Shown piece after piece: positions 1 through 9,169 of a stretch of DNA of 64,000 bases. Positions within the stretch are counted from its first letter, which is position 1; each line of letters opens with the position of its first letter. Both the position numbers and the translations under genes were made by a program. Source of the DNA: Heloderma charlesbogerti (lineage: Eukaryota; Chordata; Lepidosauria; Squamata; Helodermatidae); assembly GCA_026122225.1 (NCBI GenBank), contig JANEZZ010000982.1:1607501-1671500 (forward strand), in the 5' to 3' direction. The notes beneath the pieces are model-generated. The model ran no database searches. It saw nothing but the letters and a program-made list of their open reading frames with translations, and was not told the DNA's origin.

Positions 1-498
1 CTATCCCCCATGCTGTTTAACATCTACATGAAACCGCTGGGGGAGGTTATCCGGAGGTGTGGGCTGAGGTGCCATCAGTATGCGGATGACACCCAGCTCT
101 ACCTCTCTTTCTCATCAAACCCAGGTGAGGCAGTGGCTGTTCTGAATCAGGGCCTGGGCACGGTAATGGACTGGATGAGGGCCAATAAACTGAAACTCAA
201 TCCAGACAAGACGGAGGTACTGTTAGTGGGTGGTTCGTCTGCCTGGCTGGGTGATATTCAACCTGTTCTGGAGGGGGTTGCACTCCCCCTAAAGGATCAC
301 ATTCGTAGTTTGGGGGTGCTCTTGGACCCAGAACTGTCACTTGAGGCACAGGTGAACTCAGTGGCACGGAGCACATTTTATCAGCTTAGGCTGGTATACT
401 AACTATGCCCTTATCTGGACAGAGATAGCCTAGCTCCAGTTATCTATGCTCTGATAACTTCTCGTCCAGATTACTGCAATGCGTTATACATGGGGCTG
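1..498 (+). mobile_element. L2-clade LINE, reverse transcriptase fragment (5' part of a split copy)
   Basis: The frame at 10-402 encodes the palm part of a LINE reverse transcriptase. It shows LFNIYMKPLGE, the catalytic CHQYADDTQLYLSF box and the KLNPDKTEVLLVGG block, in the order seen in the more complete L2 copy at 53.5-56.6 kb. The copy begins outside the window. It is interrupted at 498 by a solo LTR and resumes at 1012, so it is an old, inactive insertion. Assignment to L2 rather than CR1 rests on these motifs and on the 3' end shared with the copies near 40.7 and 46.8 kb. Confidence 0.88.
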
Positions 499-1011
499 TG
501 TATTGGCTCCAGGAGCATTGCCAAGTCATTTGTAGTGTTAGAGGGGCTTAGAGATCCATAATGCTTGCTTATGTTCATTATTGGTGTAATTCCCATGCTA
601 GTAAGCCTCTGAGCATGTGCAGATGAGTCAAAAGGCCGATAACAGCCTTCTTGGTGCATTCCTTGCTAATGAGGAGAGTCTTTATTTCTGATGTGCCTGA
701 GAAGCAGAGTTTGTTTATCTTAAATCTGCAGGTGGCTGTGCTTGAGAACCAACCACTTCTAGCCTATGCTGAGAATGAACTCTAGGGGTGCATGCTGCTG
801 AAACGCTGCTTATTGCTAACCTGTAGAGTATAAGACCCATTGTGCCCAATGGCTCGGGGTTCAGAGAAGCTGTCTGATCCAACCATTGGGTACCCCTGTG
901 TGCTGTAAGTTACTCACTAAAGTCTCCTTGTAAGTAAACCTTTGAGTCTGATGTATCACTATCGTGGCACCTCTAACCTAAGAGTTCAACGCCCACGGCC
1001 AGGGTGACACA
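499..1011 (+). mobile_element. Solo LTR of an endogenous retrovirus or LTR retrotransposon (copy 1)
   Basis: The segment starts TGTATTGG, ends GTGACACA, and is flanked by the 5-bp direct repeat GGCTG (494-498 and 1012-1016). Removing it restores a continuous L2 LINE sequence. A TATA motif (TATAAG) lies at about 829. It aligns over its second half with the LTR at 1742-2266. There are no internal retroviral genes, so it is a solo LTR left by LTR-LTR recombination. A 5-bp duplication fits several LTR families, so I do not assign a class. Confidence 0.82.
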
Positions 1012-1640
1012 GGCTGCCTTTGAAAACGGTCTGGAAACTTCAGCTAGTCCAAAATAGGGCAGCAAGATTGTTAATAGGGACTGGCCAACAAGCTCATATT
1101 ACGCCAGAACTTTTCCAGCTGCACTGGCTGCCAGTCCATTTCTTCGCCCGATTCAAAGTGCTGGTATTAACATTCAAAGCCCTTAATGGCTTGGGGCCAG
1201 GTTATCTGAAGGATCACTTCCTCCCATATGTGCCTGCCTGGACCTTAAGATCATCGTCAGTGGCCCTTCTCCGTGAGCCCCTGCCAAAGGGAGGGTGACC
1301 ACTAGGAGGAGAGCCTTTTCTGCTGTGGCACCCCGGCTGTGGAATGAGCTCCCTAGTGAGGTTTGCCTGGCACCGACATTGTATTCTTTCTGGCGCCAGG
1401 TGAAGGCCTTTTTATTTTCCCAGGCATTTTAGCATTTTAGCTCTTTAGACTTTTAGCTTTGCTGTTTTAAATCTGTATTTTAAATCCCTGCACTGCTGCT
1501 AGGTTTTATTCTGGTTTTATTCTGGTTGTATTGTTTACTGTGGTTTTAATGTTTTATATATTTTGTATTGTTTTATTGTGTGCTCTTTGGTTTTAATTTT
1601 TGTGAACCACCCAGAGAGCTTCGGCTATTGGCCGGTATAG
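1012..1640 (+). mobile_element. L2-clade LINE, C-terminal coding end and 3' UTR
   Basis: This continues the copy broken at 498. The frame at 1020-1298 carries the conserved LINE C-terminal stretch (LQLVQNRAARLL and LHWLPVHFFARFKVLVLTFKAL), followed by an AT-rich 3' UTR. It ends with the CCCAGAGAGCTTCGGCTATTGG box also seen at 40.84 kb and 46.97 kb. The tail runs into a GAAA microsatellite. Confidence 0.85.
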
Positions 1641-1642
1641 AA

Positions 1643-1674
<32 letters not shown>

Positions 1675-1690
1675 GAAAATAAAGAAAAGG
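1640..1690. repeat. (GAAA)n microsatellite
   Basis: About ten GAAA units follow directly on the L2 3' end, probably grown from the LINE tail. The open frame through it (1568-1900) is a chance frame. Confidence 0.9.
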
Positions 1691-1741
1691 AGGTCAAAAG
1701 GCCCTTCTGTTAGTCTCAAAGGAAATCACACAACACCCCCT

Positions 1742-2266
1742 TGTAAGGCCCCAGGCCTGAACCAAGTTACCAGTAGTTTTAGAGGGGCTAAGATGCTCTC
1801 TGACTTTGGTCAGCTGGCTGCTGTTTTCCCTAACAGGCCTCTTGATTTACCTGGAGGAGTCAAAGGTCGACAGCAGCTGCCTCAGCGCATTCCATACTAA
1901 CAAGCTAGAGGGCCTTATCAAGATGGGCCTGGGAAGTGAAGTTTGTTTGTCGTAAAGTTGCAGGTGGCTGGGCTAAGAAAGTTTCCAGTTGTTTTCCTTC
2001 CCTACAGGTGCTGTTAGTCTATGATGGGAAAGTGGTAGATGAATGCAAATTAACGCTTGCTGCTATCATGCTGCCTTACCGCTAACATGTATGGTATAAA
2101 ACCCATTTTACGCCATTGCCCTGGGTTCAGAGAAGCTGTTGATCCAGCCATTGGGTACGTCTGTGTTCTGATTGTACTCAATAAAGTATCTTCTTGTAAG
2201 TAAACCTGGATCTGATTTATCACTAACTTGGCACCTCTAAATTAAGAGTTCAAAGCAGGGGCAATA
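1742..2266 (+). mobile_element. LTR of the same family as 499-1011 (copy 2)
   Basis: It starts TGTAAGGCCCCAGG and shares with copy 1 the block around the TATA box (TATAAA at 2095-2100), the GGTTCAGAGAAGCTGT block, and the downstream GCACCTCTAA..TAAGAGTTCAA block. A poly(A) signal AATAAA lies at 2180-2185, about 85 bases after the TATA box. The right end is not sharp because it runs into a C-rich tract, so the target duplication is uncertain. No internal genes are attached. Confidence 0.72.
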
Positions 2267-2321
2267 CCGCCCCCCCCATGCCTTGCTAATATCTTACACC
2301 TTGTAGATCAGTTTTCCCTCA

Positions 2322-2442
2322 TTTGGTGCCTTCCAGGTGTTTTGGGTTACAACTTCCATCAGCCACAGGCAGCATGGCCATTTAGTTGGGGAAAATGGGA
2401 GTCGTTGTCCAAACTGTTTGGAGGGTGCCAGGTTGGTGAAAA
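2322..2442. repeat. Small fold-back element (family P), diverged copy
   Basis: Two arms complementary to each other (GGTGCCTTCCAGGTGTTTTG and the GTTTGGAGGGTGCCAGG end) flank a short centre. This fold-back family recurs through the window, for example at 17725, 26060, 29918, 30487, 44308 and 46345. It looks like a non-autonomous DNA element. Confidence 0.6.
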
Positions 2443-2953
2443 CTGCCATACATTAAAGCTGTGCAGGGCCCCAATCCATGCAACACTCTTGACTTAGATC
2501 AGGCCCTGCACCAGTTTCCTGCCATAAATCCCCCTTCCAGCTGCCATGTACCCAAGGGCCATCAAAAAGCTGGAGCCGGTGCTGCTAATAGCTGTATAGA
2601 ACATCTGTGTTCAGAGGCAGCATGCCAACGGATACCAGTTGCAGGAGCGGGATATTGTTTTCATGCTCTCTTATGGGCTCCCTGAAAAAAAATTGGCTGA
2701 CCACATTCAGGGCTGGCCATAGATCAAATGGAACCCTACGTGAGGCGTGACTTTGGTGCCCCGCCTCCATTGGTTTGCCTTCCAAATACCTTATTTGTCT
2801 GTGTTGCAATTGTAGCCCATTTCATGACTTTGTGCATGATTTACCCCATCATAGACAATACATTTGGACTCGGATCACTCAGATGCACACCCATTTGGTA
2901 GCATGGGCGCTGATTTGTTGTTGTTGTTTTTAAAAACAAAAGTATTCATGCTG

Positions 2954-2983
2954 TGTGGCAGATCAAGCAAATCTTTCATATTT
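2954..2983 (+). repeat. Remnant of foamy-type 5' LTR: first 30 bases only
   Basis: The 30 bases starting TGTGGCAGATCAA match 6288-6317 with a single G/A difference. Both copies start exactly at the TG that follows the polypurine tract at the 3' copy, and similarity stops after ATTT. The simplest reading is the outer tip of the 5' LTR, joined to env by a deletion that removed the rest of the LTR, gag, pol and the start of env. Confidence 0.7.
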
Positions 2984-5620
2984 CAGGCTTATATCTGAAA
3001 CCTCACCCCAAACCAATCATTGCAAGAAAGCAAACCACAGGCATTCCAGTAGTGCTTTATTTTGATTCTCAGCAAATGGCTAAATAGCACAATCTAGTAA
3101 AGCATGAATCTCACATGTGCTGGTCTTATACCATCGATGAAGAACTGAGAAGCTTGCAAGAGACACAAATTAATTTTGACCTCCCCTTACATGGGCTTGA
3201 ACGGCAGATGAACTACAGGGACACTCTGTACTATGGGGCCATGGGACACTGTTATTATGTTAACTCTGGAGGAAAAAGAGTCTGGCCTACAAATGAAATC
3301 ATAGCAGACCATTGCCCACGACTTTACTATCCAGCAGAAACGACGCCTAATATGTTCCCACAATATTATTTAAGCTCAGCAGGCCCATACAAGCCACACT
3401 GGGGAGCAGCAAAAGAAGAAGAATATTGCATTCCAGGAGGAAGAACTCCTGCAACAGGAGCAATATTTTGCACCTCACACCTTTACCAATCATCCTGGTG
3501 GGAGCCAAGCTTGCAAGCAGATGGAGGTTGGGAACAACTCCAAAAAACCCTTAAAAGATGTTTGAAAAACAGCAACACAGGTCAGCTGAAAGAAGATTGT
3601 CTTCCACCCTCCTGGCATGAGGGGGAAAGGAAGAATGTTTAGAGAACTGGACCCCTGGGACTTCTGTTCACGTTCACGTTTTCCAGCAAAGTGAACAGAG
3701 CATATTATGAAGAATCCTGTACTGAACAGTGGTGTCCAAATCAAGCACAAGAATTTCCCAAGTGGTGTCGAGAATGAGATATTATGTCCCAGAAGACCCA
3801 CCTGTGGAAGTGTATATACTGCAGCACACACCAATCATAGGCAGGAATAAAATGGAGTTCTAAAGCAGATGTTGGAAGTCTGGGAAAGCTACGTTTTAAA
3901 AAAAACACGTTACTGGACCTTGGTGTACAATTCAAAACAAAGTACTAGGCAAAATTATACTGTGTATTCATATCAGTCCATCCTAAAGGAAATCAACCCT
4001 GACTGCTCATTGGAAGGACAGATACTGAAGCTGAAGCTCAAATGTTTTGGCCACCTAATGCGAAGAGAAAACTCACTGGAAAAGACCCTGATGCTGGGAA
4101 AGACTGAAGGCAAAAGGAGAAGGGGACGGCAGAGGATGAAATGGCTAGATAGCATCACCGATGCAATGAATATGGACTTGAGCACAGTCCGGGAGAGAGC
4201 GGAGGACAGGAAGGCCTGGCGTGCTATGGTCCATGGGGTCACGAAGAGTCGGACACGACTGAACGACTGAACAACAAATTCATTGATGCGTTTGTGTGGC
4301 AGTAAATCGTTAACAAATCCTGTGTGTAATGCAATCAGTAATTTAAGAAAATGGATGTCAGTTTTATTACATGCAAAAGATTATCCCTGCAAACAGCAAG
4401 GACCAAATTGTTATATACATTATATCTCAGACCTGCCCCAAGCAGAAGCAGTTTGGATGACAAATTAGAAGTTTGCAGACAGTAGTCACTACAGAGAACG
4501 AAACATCTTGTGACACCTTTAATCAGAAGTGTAGCACAGAGAATTGGAAGGCTATTAAAAAGAGTGAGGGATTGACAGTGTCAGCCATCTGAACTCTAGC
4601 TAAAATCTCAGATATCAACAATAAAGAATTGGAAAGAGGGTTTTATGTTATAAGAGATCATCTAGTCTCTGCTGTTAGCGTCACCTTACATGACTTGCAG
4701 ACCTTGAATGATGTGTTTATAATTGAATCCATACATGCTCATCTTTTGAAAACTGTGCTCTTGTTAAATCCAGGGAAAGTTCCTTGGGAACTCATAGCTG
4801 TTAAGGAGTTGCAACAAAAATTGGGGGAGTGTGAGATGATTACAAGAGAATCATCCAGCATTCCTCACAAGCCACTGTTTTCCACATACATAAATATAAA
4901 GAGGGAGATTCTGCAAAATCATTACCAAGTATCGCTACAAGGTGGCAAGTGCATTTTTTATTGACCATGCACATCCCAGAACGCGTGTTTTATACTAATT
5001 GGGAAATTGTTAATGTAGGTACACTTGTTCATGCAGGCCAATATTGGGCATTATCCAAAATTGGCACTCCCTTTAATATAGTGACTTTGATATGTGGTGA
5101 GCAAAGATTTTTAGAAATTTTGGAGTGTAAAAATTATGTTTATGTATTTTGTAAAAAAATAATAATAAAAAGCATCCATGTGGGACAAATAAAACAGAGA
5201 GTAACTGTCCAGTTACTGTAGAGCCAATAGCAACTCCGTTTGTGTTTATTGAACCCCTATTGAATGGATCCTACATTAATGTGGCTAGTGAACTGTGGCC
5301 TCCCTTGAAGTCAGAGGTGCTGGTAACACAAGCAGTCTCAAATGTGACCAGAATTCCACTTTGCTTTCCACTGCTGGTTGGAATTTTGGCTCACCTCAAG
5401 AAGACTAATATTACTTTATTTTCCACACAAGACAGTATCAAACAGATTTTAATTAGTGCTCAAGCCCAGCTTTTGCATTTGGATATTCATCCCGAGGATT
5501 ATTCCATGTGGGTACATCAGTTAGCTCAAGCACTAGAATCCGTGCAGCCAGCCGCCTCAAATTTGGTACAGAATATTGCAACAGCCTCCACTCAGTTGAA
5601 TTGTGGAATTGCCATCTGAC
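2984..5620 (+). pseudogene. env: Endogenous foamy virus (spumavirus-like) env pseudogene
   Basis: Foamy Env is the surface glycoprotein for entry, made as leader, surface (SU) and transmembrane (TM) parts. Translating all three plus frames gives successive segments in foamy Env order: an SU start with YLKPHPKPII near 2990; INFDLPLHG, GHCYYV, IADHCP and IFCTSHLY (3115-3642); after a BovB insertion at 3972-4277, the TM start with KISDINNKELERGFYVIRDH and TLHDLQ (about 4600-4700); TNWEIVNVGTLVHAG (about 5000); PLLNGSYINVASE (5250); PLLVGILAHLKKTNI (5370); and LLHLDIHPEDYSMWVHQLAQ (5475). The gene is dead. It has stop codons near 3076 and 3640, a stop just upstream of the TM block, and several frame changes. 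No membrane anchor is seen after 5619. The leader and start are missing. Identification rests on my recognition of the family; I ran no search. Confidence 0.86.
3972..4277 (+). mobile_element. BovB (RTE-clade) LINE, 3' end fragment inside env
   Basis: The frame 3869-4270 contains the BovB C-terminal signature: CFGHLMRRENSLEKTLMLGK, then RRRGRQRMKWLDSITDAMN, then MVHGVTKSRTRLND. It is 5'-truncated, as is usual for BovB. The 6-bp repeat ATTCAT flanks it (3966-3971 and 4278-4283), supporting insertion into the foamy env. Its end, GAGTCGGACACGACTG, is shared with the Sauria SINE near 11050. BovB is abundant in squamates. Confidence 0.87.
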
Positions 5621-5640
5621 ATGTACCTTAATGCCCAGCC

Positions 5641-6444
5641 ACTCACAGCTTAGGTTCCAGACAATTCAAAACCCTTTGTGCATACAATCAAGCCTTTCCT
5701 GCTCATAACCCAGAGACTTTGAACGCCTCTCACCCACAGCCTGTTCCTTTGGCCAGGACATAGCAAGAGAACGCTTGGTACCTGAAAGTTCCACAAGATA
5801 CTACAGCACTCATATCTTAGCTGCACATCAGAGCAATGAACTTGGAACACAACATTAAATGGAGAAAGTTTGCAGTGGCAGAAGGACTTGTTTATCAGTG
5901 GTCCCATTTGGACTCTGAAATGGGAGCTTGCCTCGTTGTAGACACCCCAAATAGAGGAATGGAGTGTATAAGTTGTGATGGTTACAGACATAGTAATTGC
6001 TTTCTCATGTTTGGAAAATAATCATTTAATTCAGGAAGAAACCATCGGGTGGTTATTGACAAATTACCACCTACACATTTCCCTATAGCTTTTTGTGTTC
6101 ATGGATCTTCCTGTCGTCATATTTTTGCTGATTGGGAATCTCCAAATGGATTTGTTCAGCCTTTTCACCAACAGTATCTTGCCACTTACTTCCTCACTCA
6201 GATGCAGAGCGAGGGGGGTAGTTTAGAACACAGACCAAATTCTTGTGAGCATCCACATCACAGAATTCCCTTAGAGGGAGGAGGGGGTGTGGCAGATCAA
6301 ACAAATCTTTCATATTTGCATGATCTTACCCCTGCTGCTCAATTAGGAAATTCTGTAATCAAATGCCTCCAAGAGAATTCTGGAATTAAAAATGGGATTC
6401 CAATGCCAAATACCACCCAGTCTGGACTTCTCAACCAAGAGTAA
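5641..6444 (+). pseudogene. Foamy virus accessory-gene region (bel/tas/bet position), decayed
   Basis: Downstream of env, one reading frame runs from 5641 to 6444 broken only by stops at 5761, 5818 and 6019. The open parts are 5836-6018 and 6022-6444. They encode a protein with several Cys/His/Trp residues (for example ECISCDGYRHSNC and FCVHGSSCRHIFADWES). The frame crosses the LTR start at 6288 by about 150 bases, as accessory genes of foamy viruses do. I cannot say from sequence alone whether it matches the transactivator (tas) or bet. Position and overlap are the evidence; no function is claimed. Confidence 0.6.
6274..6287 (+). promoter_or_regulatory. Retroviral polypurine tract
   Basis: A 14-base purine run, GAGGGAGGAGGGGG, directly precedes the TG that begins the 3' LTR. 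This is the plus-strand primer site position of a retrovirus and fixes the LTR start at 6288. Confidence 0.75.
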
Positions 6445-7058
6445 TTAAAATGACTTATCTCTGAGGTTTGCCAGATGAGAGACAATTGTACCAGACCATT
6501 AGAAATAGATCATTAGTACCCTTTTACTGTTTAGAAAGGGATCCAGATAGGGAGGTGTCAATGTTAAATCTGGGGTTACGACTTTCACTTAGTAGAGTCT
6601 CGGATAGTTATTAGGTCAGATGGGCCATCAGATAAGTGACCAAGAAGCCTCACCGGAGACCGTAAATATGAGACCGTAAATATGTAAGAAAAACAAACTC
6701 ACAAGACAGGATGATGTCGAGAAAATATGTTTGTGTCAAAAACAAACTTGAAACATGTCAAAGAAAGCTAAAATGTTTAGATAAGTATGTTGGTATGCAT
6801 ATTAATCTTGATAAGAAACTTCAAAATTTGATAATCTTATTTAGACATATGAAGATTTAGAGTAGAAAGGTTATCTTTAGAATCCTTGGATAAGAAATAT
6901 AAACTGTAGTAAAAAATAGTTTGGACATATTTTATAGCATCCAAAAAGTATATAATGAAGACACAGAACATGCAACAGTGGAAGCTGTCCTTTAGGATCA
7001 GCTTTCCTTAACGTGTTGCCTGTAGAATCAACCTGGTAAGCTTGATATTGATTGGCTG
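6288..7058 (+). mobile_element. Foamy-type 3' LTR, U3 and start of R, truncated
   Basis: It starts TGTGGCAG after the polypurine tract. An AT-rich stretch follows, with a TATA box at 6949-6956 (TATATAAT) about 660 bases in. This length is plausible for the long U3 of foamy viruses. A short direct duplication GAGACCGTAAATATG occurs near 6660. Roughly 100 bases after the TATA box the sequence gives way to a CR1-like fragment, so the poly(A) signal, U5 and terminal CA are missing. No 3' target duplication can therefore be read. Confidence 0.68.
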
Positions 7059-7189
7059 GGAGGGTCCTATTGCCCTCATGTCCTGCTTGTGGGTTCCTGG
7101 TTGACAGCTGGTTGGCCAGTGTGTGAACAGAATGCTGGACAAGATGGACCCTTGGTCTGATCCTGCATGGGTCTTCTTATGTTCTTAAC
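7059..7189 (+). mobile_element. CR1-like LINE 3' end (family 2), short copy
   Basis: It matches the terminal part of a CR1-type family found at least eight times here, with TTGACAGCTGGTTGGCCA, GATGGACCCTTGGTCTGATC and the ending CTTATGTTCTTA. It abuts the truncated foamy LTR. Confidence 0.8.
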
Positions 7190-7310
7190 AGGCAGAGAGC
7201 CAGGGAGCAAGTCAGAGGTGGCATCTATTGGTGCCCCTCCTCTCCACCACCATTATCTGGTCCAAAGTGCGAGGCAGGTGCACAAGAAGGTTGCAATTGT
7301 TTTGGCCATA
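7190..7310 (+). repeat. Interspersed repeat, left part (continues at 7965)
   Basis: GCAGAGAGCCAGGGAGCAAG through AGGTTGCAAT aligns with 41310-41410. The continuation of that copy is found at 7965-8070, so the repeat was split by the 7311-7964 segment. Confidence 0.65.
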
Positions 7311-7964
7311 CTAATGTATTTATATCCCACTAATACAACTTAATGACTTTTAACAATTATAATCCTATATTGTAAGCGCTATATGAAGTAGAATATGGAA
7401 GTTTCTTTCTTAGGGGCTGAAAATAGGCTAGAGAAAACTTGATCTAAGAAGAGGAACTGATGATAAGGATAGAAAGCAATAAACCTAGACTTTCCACCTA
7501 ATAAAAGACAGAGAGAAATGAGTCAAGTTGAGTCATGTAACAGAAATAATCGGTAATGATAATTAACTCACAAGTGTACAATAAAAGCATCTGTTGATAT
7601 ATTGGAGTGTGCCCTGATTATACCGAAGCGTGACCAAGGGTTAACTTGCTCAGAAGATACCCTGAAGTCCATATGACATTTTATCTGAACTATGAACTTC
7701 TGATAACAACATTTGTCATCTTCTGTCAGCAGAAGATAAGAATATGTATGCATAGGTATGCTAGTTAAAGAACGGCAACTCATATCAATGTATATTAACT
7801 GAAGTTGAATTGTAACTTGAGTCTCATTCATTGAGTCTCATTGAGTCTCATTCATCTCATTCATCAATTGAGTCTCATTCATCTACCGTCTCCTAAAGAC
7901 CTGCCGATCTCAGTCAGCTTGAACACCTGGTTAGAGACCTAGAAGGTAATTTTGCCTTAACACA
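7311..7964 (+). mobile_element. Possible solo LTR splitting an older repeat
   Basis: This 654-bp AT-rich segment starts TGTTTTGG, ends TTAACACA (TG..CA) and contains AATAAA at about 7583. It interrupts a repeat that is continuous near 41.3-41.5 kb. It also holds a short minisatellite of GAGTCTCATTCATT-like units (about 7820-7880). I see no clean target duplication and no match to the LTRs at 499, 1742 or 6288, so its family is unknown. Confidence 0.45.
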
Positions 7965-8070
7965 GTGCCAGAGAGGAGGAGAAGTCCCAAGGGACTCATG
8001 CTAGTGGGCCACTGCTGGGGTTTGGACCCTCAGCAGGTGCCCAGCCATGCCTACCCTTGACGCCAGCCCT
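7965..8070 (+). repeat. Interspersed repeat, right part
   Basis: GAGGAGGAGAAG, GTGGGCC..CTGCTGGGG and CAGCAGGTGCCCA..CATGCCTACCCTTG align with 41415-41520, completing the copy begun at 7190. Confidence 0.65.
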
Positions 8071-8247
8071 GCAACAAACCCCGTGCCCAGGTGGTTGCTT
8101 GCACCCTAAATCTGACCCAGTTGATGGACCTGTGTGCCCTTGCAAACATACACATGCAAGTTTGGGGGCAGGATTGTAGGGGCAGGACTAAGTAGAACAT
8201 TGTGACTTTTTTCGGAAGTTGTTACAGTAAAGCAATACAAAATCTAT
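8071..8247. other. No recognised feature
   Basis: Apparently ordinary intronic sequence with no open frame or repeat I can name. Confidence 0.5.
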
Positions 8248-8336
8248 TTATTTACATATTTATTGTTTAGAAGATTTATATCCCGCTTTTGGATTGAATG
8301 CTTCTCAAGGTGGTTTATAATAGATTCTAATAATAC
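8248..8336 (-). mobile_element. LINE 3' tail (L2-like), minus strand
   Basis: ATTTATTTACATATTTATT followed by TATATCCCGCTTTTGGATTG is the reverse complement of the common LINE or SINE end in this genome, here only the last 90 bases. Confidence 0.5.
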
Positions 8337-8362
8337 ATACACACACACACACACACACACAC
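8337..8362. repeat. (CA)n microsatellite
   Basis: An uninterrupted AC dinucleotide run of about 13 units. Confidence 0.95.
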
Positions 8363-8399
8363 TCCCCAACTGTTATAAATATATGTGTGTGCCCGTGCG

Positions 8400-8401
<2 letters not shown>

Positions 8402-8431
<30 letters not shown>
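8402..8431. repeat. (CT)n microsatellite
   Basis: An uninterrupted CT run of about 15 units, 40 bases from the CA run. The open frames across it (8263-8575) are low-complexity artefacts. Confidence 0.95.
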
Positions 8432-8433
<2 letters not shown>

Positions 8434-8869
8434 GTCTGTCTGTCTTTTCCCACTTAATACTTTGCTAGCTGTATCAAGCAGCTTTCCTCTTTTAGATCCT
8501 GCAGTAACAATGTCAGTGGCAAGTCCAAGAGGGAGATTTCTGCAGCCTGCATCTGTCAGTTTCTCTCTTGTCTGATGCCGTCACTGACAGTTACATAACA
8601 GGGACCTCACTGGCAATACATTTCAAGGTAAATCTGCAGCTGCACAGCGGATTGCTTGAGCCGTTCAGAAACTGAGCCGTTCAGAACCGTTCAGACCAGA
8701 AACTGTTTTCAAGGACTGTATTTTGGGTTGTTCCCTCCAGCTCCCATCAAGAAAATTTTTGAAGATGGAGAAGCAAAGTATTTCCAAAGGCAAACCAGGC
8801 AAGATAAGATGGATTCCAGGAATTCATCTAATGTCTTTATGTTACAATAGAAACAGGATATAAGTGAAG
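8432..8869. other. No gene recognised; minor local repeats
   Basis: The only structure I see is a short near-tandem repetition of GAGCCGTTCAGAA at 8659-8700. Confidence 0.5.
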
Positions 8870-9061
8870 GGCTGTAGTCCAGAGATGGAACACACGTTTT
8901 TAATACAACATCCACCCCTCCCACTCCCCAACACCGATCCCTGGCATGTCCAGATTGTGCTGAAAATGTCTGAAACCCATGAGAGCATCTGCCCTTCTTT
9001 GTTGAAATACCGGGCCAGATTGGACCAATGGTCTGAATTGGTTTAAGCCAGCTTCCTATGA
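8870..9061 (+). mobile_element. tRNA-derived SINE, degenerate copy
   Basis: The 3' part (GGACCAATGGTCTGAATTGG and AGCAGCTTCCTATG-like end at about 9025-9060) matches the tRNA-Ala-like SINE family seen clearly at 10083 and 57822. The head is poorly preserved. Confidence 0.5.
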
Positions 9062-9169
9062 AAAAATTGGAGATTTGGAAAAGGATCAGATTCCACACTT
9101 TAAACATGCTGTGGAGCCTTCCCTGGTACCTTCCAGACCTGGTGCCTTCCAGAAATTTTGGACTACAGC

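Noticed and set aside
7120..7127. ACAGCTG as a possible 3' LTR end with a GCTG target duplication matching the base before 2954
   Set aside because: The sequence belongs to the conserved part of the CR1-like 3' end, so the match is coincidental.
7311..7964. Reading this segment as the missing R-U5 of the foamy 3' LTR
   Set aside because: It interrupts an unrelated repeat and starts with its own TG; continuity with 6288-7058 is not supported.
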